A stretch of 64,000 nt of DNA from JAEUJM01 sp044221555 (lineage in GTDB: Bacteria; Actinomycetota; Acidimicrobiia; Acidimicrobiales; DATDAH01): assembly GCA_044221555.1 (NCBI GenBank), contig JBGAOY010000001.1, positions 682,001-746,000 on the forward strand. The letters are read 5' to 3'. Shown in pieces: positions 56,450-64,000 of the stretch. The notes under the pieces were generated by a model that worked only from the letters and a program-made list of their open reading frames with translations, did not search any database and was not told the DNA's origin. The position numbers were made by a program, and so were the translations under genes. Every line of letters begins with the position of its first letter. Position 1 is the stretch's first letter.

Positions 56450-57346
56450 TCAGACGTCGAGGAAGCGGGTGACGGCCACGAACGAGCCGATGACACCGAC
56501 CAGGCAGCCCACCGCCAACAAGAGGATGCTGACGCCGATCTGCTCGCTCGAGTGCACCGCGAAGCCCTGGAAGAGGTTGATGGTCTCGGTGTCGGTGAGC
56601 TTCGACTCGATGAAGTTGATGATGAGGATCACCGCAGGGATGGCGAACAACGCGCCCACCAGTCCCTGGACCAGGCCCTCGATCATGAACGGCACGCGGA
56701 TGAACCAGTTGGTGGCCCCCACGAGCTTCATCACCTCGATCTCGCGCCGTCGGGCGAACATGGCCATGCGGATGGCGTTGAGGATCAGCAGGACCGCGGC
56801 ACCCAGCAGCACGAGCGCGCCGGAGAACAGGCCGAGGCTCAGCAGGCGCGAGAAGTCCTGAAGGGTGCGGATGGCCTCCGCGGCGAACACCACCTGCTTC
56901 ACCCCTGACATCGTCTCGAAGGTGGAGCCCAGCGCCCGGATGACGTCGACGTTCTTGTCCTTCGGCTCCACCCGGAACGATGGCGGCAGGATCTCGGGGG
57001 TGACGCTCTGCACCATCTCGGGCGACTCACGGAAGAGGTCGACGAACTCGTCGTACGCCTCCTGCTGGTCCACGAAGTCGACCGACGCCACCTGCGGGCT
57101 GTTGTCGAGGGCGTCCTGCACCGCGTTGATCTGGTCCTGTGAGGCGGTGGGCTGGAGGAAGACGATGAACTCGACACCCCCCTGCCAGCGCTGGGTGGCG
57201 TTCTGCACACCCTGGCGGGTGAGGAACGCCACGCCGACCAGGGCCAGGGAGACGAACACGGTGATCACCGACGCGAGCGTGAGGGTGATGTTGCGACGGA
57301 GGTTGGACCCCACCTCGCGTGCGACGTAGTCGACCTTGAGTGCCAT
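56450..57346 (-). CDS. ftsX: Cell division protein FtsX
   Basis: 298-aa four-helix permease-like protein: N-terminal cytoplasmic segment and helix (N-I-T-L-T-L-A-S-V-I-T-V-F-V-S-L-A-L-V), an extracytoplasmic domain (about 45-165), then three helices at the C-terminus. With FtsE it transmits ATP-dependent signals to peptidoglycan hydrolases at the septum. Starts 9 bp after ftsE. Confidence 0.95.
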   Translation of the reverse strand: MALKVDYVAREVGSNLRRNITLTLASVITVFVSLALVGVAFLTRQGVQNATQRWQGGVEFIVFLQPTASQDQINAVQDALDNSPQVASVDFVDQQEAYDEFVDLFRESPEMVQSVTPEILPPSFRVEPKDKNVDVIRALGSTFETMSGVKQVVFAAEAIRTLQDFSRLLSLGLFSGALVLLGAAVLLILNAIRMAMFARRREIEVMKLVGATNWFIRVPFMIEGLVQGLVGALFAIPAVILIINFIESKLTDTETINLFQGFAVHSSEQIGVSILLLAVGCLVGVIGSFVAVTRFLDV

Positions 57347-57355
57347 CAGTACGCC

Positions 57356-58033
57356 TTAGGAGTAGACGCCGCGCGCCTGGTCGCGGACGATCGTGCCGCG
57401 GTCGAGCTCGATCACCCGGCGGCGCATGGTGTCGACGATGCCGGCGTCGTGGGTGCACATCACCACGGTGGTGCCGGTGCGGTTGATGCGATCGAGCAGC
57501 CGCATGATGCCGACCGACGTGGACGGGTCGAGGTTTCCTGTGGGCTCGTCGGCCAGCAGGATGAGCGGCCGGTTGACGAACGCCCTGGCGATCGAAACCC
57601 GCTGCTGCTCACCACCGGAGAGCTCGTTGGGCATGTTCTTGGACTTCTCGGCGAGGCCGACCAGCTCGAGGATGGCCGGCACCTGGGTGCGCACCACGTG
57701 CTTGGGCCGGCCGATCACCTCGAGGGCGAAGGCCACGTTCTGCGCCACGGTCTTGTTGGGCAGCAGCTTGAAGTCCTGGAACACACAGCCGATGTTGCGC
57801 CGCAGGTACGGCACCTTCCAGTGGCTGAGCTTGCCGATGTCCTTGCCGGCCACGAAGATCCGGCCCCGGTCGGGCTGCTCCTCGTGGTTGAGCAGACGGA
57901 TGAACGTGGACTTCCCCGAGCCCGAGGGCCCGACCAGGAAGACGAATTCGCCCTTCTGGATGTCCGCGTTCGCATCGCGAAGCGCGACGACGTCGTTCTT
58001 GTAGATCTTGGAGACGTTCTCGAGTTTGATCAT
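57356..58033 (-). CDS. ftsE: Cell division ATP-binding protein FtsE
   Basis: 225-aa ABC ATPase: Walker A G35-P-S-G-S-G-K-S-T43, L-S-G-G-E-Q-Q-R-V signature and L-L-A-D-E-P-T-G-N-L-D Walker B. N-terminal M-I-K-L-E-N-V-S-K-I-Y is typical FtsE. It energises FtsX. Located downstream of prfB by about 90 bp on the same strand, conserved in actinomycetes. Confidence 0.96.
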   Translation of the reverse strand: MIKLENVSKIYKNDVVALRDANADIQKGEFVFLVGPSGSGKSTFIRLLNHEEQPDRGRIFVAGKDIGKLSHWKVPYLRRNIGCVFQDFKLLPNKTVAQNVAFALEVIGRPKHVVRTQVPAILELVGLAEKSKNMPNELSGGEQQRVSIARAFVNRPLILLADEPTGNLDPSTSVGIMRLLDRINRTGTTVVMCTHDAGIVDTMRRRVIELDRGTIVRDQARGVYS

Positions 58034-58126
58034 TGAGAGAGAGGGTGCCGAGTCCGTGGGAAGGGCTCCGGGGGGTACGCCCCCGCAGGCCGCTCGCGCG
58101 ACAGCGAGGGTACCAGCGCGCCCCCC

Positions 58127-59245
58127 TCAACTCGCGGCATCGGCCCGACGCCACCGCAGGTAAGCCTCCATGAACGGCTCGATGTCGCCGTCGAAGACGC
58201 CCTCGACGTTGCCGCTCTCGAAGTTGCTGCGATGGTCCTTCACCCGCTGCTCGGGGTGGACGAAGTACGACCGGATCTGGCTGCCCCACTCGGTCTTCTG
58301 GGTCTCGCCGGCGATGGCGGCCAACTCGGCGAGACGCTCCTGGCGGGCCAGGTCGGCCAGCTTGGCCGCGAGGATGGACATGGCCCGATCCTTGTTCTGG
58401 TGCTGGCTGCGCTCGTTCTGGCAGGACGTGACGATGCCGGTGGGGAGGTGGGTGATGCGCACGGCCGAGTCGGTGACGTTGACGTGCTGGCCACCGGCGC
58501 CCGACGACCGGTAGGTGTCGATGCGCAGGTCCTTCTCGTCGATCTCGACTGCCTCGGTCTCCTCCTCGACGAAGGGCACCACCATCACCGACGCGAAGGC
58601 GGTGTGGCGGCGGGCCTGGCTGTCGAACGGTGAGATGCGGATGATGCGGTGCACGCCCCGCTCGCCCTCGAGCAGGCCGTAGGCGTGGCGGCCCCGGACG
58701 ATGAACGTGGCGCTCGTGATCCCCGCCTCCTGGCCCGGCGACACCTCGTCGAGCTCGACCGAGAAGCCCCGGCGCTCGGCCCACCGGAGGTACATGCGCA
58801 GCAGCATCTCGGCCCAGTCCTGCGAGTCGGTGCCGCCGGCACCGGAGTGGACCTCGACCACGGCGTCGCCCTCGTCGTGATCGCCGGTGAACAGCGCCCG
58901 CAGCTCGAGCTCGTCGAGCGTGGCCGACAGCGAGGCCACCCCGTCGTCGATCTCCGGCTCGAGCGAGTCGTCCCCCTCGTCCCGCGCCATCTCGGCCAGG
59001 GTCTCCGCGTCCTCGAGCTTGCCCACGAGGTCGTCGAAGAGATCGAGGTCGTCGATCACCGACGACAACTCCCCCGTCACCGCCTTCGCCTTCTCGGGGT
59101 CGTCCCACAGATCCGGCCGAGACGCCTCCGTCTCCAACTGCGGCCTCCGCCCCCGCAAGTCGTCGATCTTCAAGTACGACCGCGCGTTCTCCACCCGCTC
59201 TCGCAACTCCGTGAGGGATTCAGAGAAGTCCTTCAATGTCACCAC
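58127..59245 (-). CDS. prfB: Peptide chain release factor 2
   Basis: 372-aa class I release factor recognising UGA and UAA through S205-P-F207; the peptidyl-hydrolysis motif G251-G-Q253 is intact. There is no in-frame TGA near codon 25, so the autoregulatory programmed frameshift of many RF2 genes is absent, as usual in actinomycetes. The start is unclear: GTG 59245 or 59242, or TTG 59236, which has GGAG eight bases upstream. Confidence 0.96.
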   Translation of the reverse strand: MVTLKDFSESLTELRERVENARSYLKIDDLRGRRPQLETEASRPDLWDDPEKAKAVTGELSSVIDDLDLFDDLVGKLEDAETLAEMARDEGDDSLEPEIDDGVASLSATLDELELRALFTGDHDEGDAVVEVHSGAGGTDSQDWAEMLLRMYLRWAERRGFSVELDEVSPGQEAGITSATFIVRGRHAYGLLEGERGVHRIIRISPFDSQARRHTAFASVMVVPFVEEETEAVEIDEKDLRIDTYRSSGAGGQHVNVTDSAVRITHLPTGIVTSCQNERSQHQNKDRAMSILAAKLADLARQERLAELAAIAGETQKTEWGSQIRSYFVHPEQRVKDHRSNFESGNVEGVFDGDIEPFMEAYLRWRRADAAS

Positions 59246-59398
59246 TCCAGTAGGGCTGACTTCGACGACGCTAGGCGACGGGGGGTGGCGCCGATCCGGA
59301 GGGTCCGAAAGATCGGCCCATGCCGTTCCGGGCCGATTTTCGGATACCGGATCGGGGTCAGGACCCGCCGTCGCCGGGACCAGCGGAGGAGCCGAGCC

Positions 59399-62131
<2,733 letters not shown>

Positions 62132-62242
62132 GCCGTGAGCCTACCGGCGGCCCAGCCGGGTGCCGGGACGCGGAACACCCGCCAGAGGTCGTACTGCGGT
62201 AGTAGCCTCCGGGCACCTGCCGTTGGCGGAGGAGGTCGGGGC

Positions 62243-64000
62243 ATGGGGGGTCGGGGCTCACCGGGCGGTCGGGGCGCGATGCGTCGCCGGGTCGGCGCAG
62301 TGGTCCTGTTGGTGGCTGGTGCGGCGGGGCCGCTGACGGTCACTGCGGCACCGTCCGCAGCAACGTCGGCCCGATCGGCCTCGGCCGCGACGGAGGTGGC
62401 CTCACCGTCGCCGGTCGTGCTCGACCAGGGCAGCGCCCACAGCTGCGCCATCGTCGGCTCCGGTCAGGTGAAGTGCTGGGGGTACAACCAGAGCGGCCAG
62501 CTGGGCCTCGGTAACGTGTCGGCTCGCGGTGACGGTCCGGACGAGATGGGCCGCCACCTGCCTGCGGTGGCTCTCGGCACCGGCCGCAGCGCCACCAGCC
62601 TGGCGGTCGGGGACGAGCACACCTGTGCGGTGCTGGACGACGGCTCGGTCAAGTGCTGGGGCTTCAACTCCGCCGGACAGCTCGGCATCGGCACGTTCCT
62701 CAACCGTGGCGACATACCGAACCAGATGGGCGACAACCTCCCCGTCGCCGCGCTGGGGACGGGTCGCACGGCGATCGCGGTGACCGCCGGCTTCCGCTAC
62801 AGCTGTGCGCTTCTCGACAACGGCCAGGTGAAGTGCTGGGGCTACAACAACGAGGGCCAGCTGGGCCAGGGGGACACCACCTACCGGGGGGACAACCCCG
62901 GTGAGATGGGCGACAGCCTGCTCCCGATCCCTCTCGGCACGGGGCGCACCGCCACGGCGGTGTCGGGCGGCGCCAACCACGTGTGTGCCGTGCTGGACAA
63001 TGGCCAGGTGAAGTGCTGGGGCTACAACGCGCACGGCCAGCTGGGCGTGGGGGACACGGCGGCGCGTGGGGACAACCCCGGCGAGATGGGCGACAACCTC
63101 CCCGCCGTCGCGCTCGGTAGCGGTCGCACCGCCACGGCGGTGTCGGCCGGCTACGGGCACACCTGCGCGCTCCTGGACAACGGCGCGGTCAAGTGCTGGG
63201 GCTTCAACGGCGACGGTCGACTCGGGCTCGGCGGCAACAACAACCGCGGTGACGGCGCCGGCGAGATGGGCGACAACCTGCCCTCGCTCGACCTCGGCAC
63301 GGGCCGGACGGCCACCGCGGTGGACGCCGGCGACGGCCACATCTGTGCCTTGTTGGACAACGGGAGCGTCAAGTGCTGGGGGGTCAACGCGAGCGGCCAA
63401 CTCGGCCTCGGCGACACGACGACCCGAGGGACCAGCCTGGCGCAGATGGGCGACAACCTGCCGGCGGTGAGCTTCGGCAGCGGCCAGCCCGCAACGATGA
63501 TCTCCGCCGGATCGTCCACCTGTGCCCGGCTCGACGACGGCACCTTCCGTTGCTGGGGGCTCAACCAACGCGGCCAGCTGGGTCTGGGCGACACGGCCAA
63601 CCGGGGCGACGGCCCCGGCGAGATGGGGGCGTTCCTACCGCCGACACGGGTGGTGCCGACCCGGTCGATCACGATCGTCCTCGATACCGGGACGGACACC
63701 AGCCAGGACTTCGCCTTCACCGGCTGCTCGGGGCCGACGGCGTGCGGCGACTTCTCCCTCGACCGTGACGACGACCCCACGCTGCCCAGCTCGACGTCGA
63801 TGAGCTTGCTCGCGGTGGGGAGCTACACCGTGACCGCGGCCGCTGTCCCGCAGTGGGCCGTGACCGCCATCTCGTGCGACTCCGGCGGCACGGTCGACCT
63901 GCCCGCCCGGACGGTGACGATCCAGCTCGGGACCGACGACGACATCATCTGCACGTTCTCGGTGCGCACCGCGTCGATCACCATCGTGCAGGACACGGTT
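62243..64000 (+). CDS. Secreted RCC1-repeat protein, truncated at window edge
   Basis: 586 codons visible, open at the edge. A signal peptide (M-R-R-R-V-G-A-V-V-L-L-V-A-G-A-A-G) is followed by seven RCC1-type repeats with exactly 60-residue period: H-T-C-A-L-L-D-N-G-x-V-K-C-W-G, G-Q-L-G-L-G-D-T, R-G-D-x-P-G-E-M-G-D-N-L-P. Each blade carries two Cys (x-C-A and K-C-W-G), suggesting one disulphide per blade. A different beta-rich domain starts near residue 475 (S-I-T-I-V-L-D-T-G-T ... F-T-G-C-S-G) and seems to repeat as S-I-T-I-V-Q-D-T at the edge. ATG 62243 has GGAGG eight bases upstream. Probably a seven-bladed extracellular propeller; ligand unknown. Confidence 0.82.
   Translation, partial: MGGRGSPGGRGAMRRRVGAVVLLVAGAAGPLTVTAAPSAATSARSASAATEVASPSPVVLDQGSAHSCAIVGSGQVKCWGYNQSGQLGLGNVSARGDGPDEMGRHLPAVALGTGRSATSLAVGDEHTCAVLDDGSVKCWGFNSAGQLGIGTFLNRGDIPNQMGDNLPVAALGTGRTAIAVTAGFRYSCALLDNGQVKCWGYNNEGQLGQGDTTYRGDNPGEMGDSLLPIPLGTGRTATAVSGGANHVCAVLDNGQVKCWGYNAHGQLGVGDTAARGDNPGEMGDNLPAVALGSGRTATAVSAGYGHTCALLDNGAVKCWGFNGDGRLGLGGNNNRGDGAGEMGDNLPSLDLGTGRTATAVDAGDGHICALLDNGSVKCWGVNASGQLGLGDTTTRGTSLAQMGDNLPAVSFGSGQPATMISAGSSTCARLDDGTFRCWGLNQRGQLGLGDTANRGDGPGEMGAFLPPTRVVPTRSITIVLDTGTDTSQDFAFTGCSGPTACGDFSLDRDDDPTLPSSTSMSLLAVGSYTVTAAAVPQWAVTAISCDSGGTVDLPARTVTIQLGTDDDIICTFSVRTASITIVQDTV

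Noticed and set aside
58127..59245. Programmed +1 frameshift in prfB
   Set aside because: The frame is continuous from the start; no CTTTGAC-like site or in-frame TGA is present.

Overview
The window is about 70% G+C and reads as a single chromosomal segment of an actinomycete. Three gene blocks match actinobacterial core synteny as I remember it. (i) ndk-mreB-mreC-mreD-mrdA-rodA-radical SAM and tig-clpP-clpX-folC, the Streptomyces/Mycobacterium rne-ndk-folC-clpX-tig neighbourhood. (ii) mec-cysM-murI-MBL-rph-rdgB, the Rv1334-Rv1341 block. (iii) secA-prfB-ftsE-ftsX. A probable mycothiol-dependent formaldehyde dehydrogenase and a complete cvnABCD 'conservon' also fit Actinomycetota. A deep-branching class such as Acidimicrobiia is a guess from overall gene style, not proven. 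No insertion sequence, prophage, CRISPR array or rRNA was seen. No gene-free stretch exceeds 300 bases.

Layout. 1-8322 (minus): elongasome operon from ndk through mreBCD, PBP2 and RodA to a radical SAM protein cut by the window edge. 8373-12422 (minus): Flp-pilin/Ig fusion and cvnD-C-B-A. 12513-17275 (minus): folC, clpX, clpP1, tig. 17403-31078: five isolated plus-strand tRNAs (Pro, Gly, Arg, Lys, Leu) among surface and secreted genes (a lipoprotein pair, a double Wzy/O-antigen-ligase protein, two FG-GAP proteins, an SPFH protein), plus rpe and clpP2. 31147-35115: hydrolase, D-threonine-aldolase-like enzyme, ECF sigma factor and membrane partner. 35241-41221: rdgB, rph, MBL, murI, cysM, mec, then smpB-ssrA on the plus strand. 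41299-56399: accessory metabolism (ABCG transporter, acyltransferase, amidase, P450, regulators, Rieske protein, thioredoxin-like protein, formaldehyde detoxification cluster, adenylate cyclase, crotonase). 56450-62131: ftsX, ftsE, prfB, secA. 62243-end: secreted RCC1-repeat protein, truncated by the window.

The most unusual signal is a family of repeated mini-ORFs in gaps between minus-strand genes. Between the formaldehyde dehydrogenase, an MBL hydrolase and an alpha/beta hydrolase (52062-52927), and again between rph and rdgB (35822-35914), short frames encode variants of one peptide (core P-R-D-E-x-V-A-R-A-A-R-E-R-S-E-Q-E-R). Apart from the first, which starts 25 nt after the dehydrogenase stop, each is joined to the frame before and after it by a four-base GTGA or ATGA stop/start overlap. 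The repeat also carries a Shine-Dalgarno-like AGGAGCGGGG just before the next start. This looks like a dispersed translational-coupling cassette. A related arrangement made of 17/18-bp repeats sits at the MBL/rph junction (36652-36740).

Functionally the window combines cell-wall elongation (MreBCD/PBP2/RodA, MurI, FtsEX), protein quality control (Tig, ClpXP, SmpB/tmRNA, RF2, SecA), nucleotide and RNA housekeeping (Ndk, RdgB, RNase PH), cysteine synthesis (Mec/CysM), possible cAMP turnover (class III cyclase and an Rv1339-like MBL protein) and an unusually rich set of repeat-containing secreted proteins.
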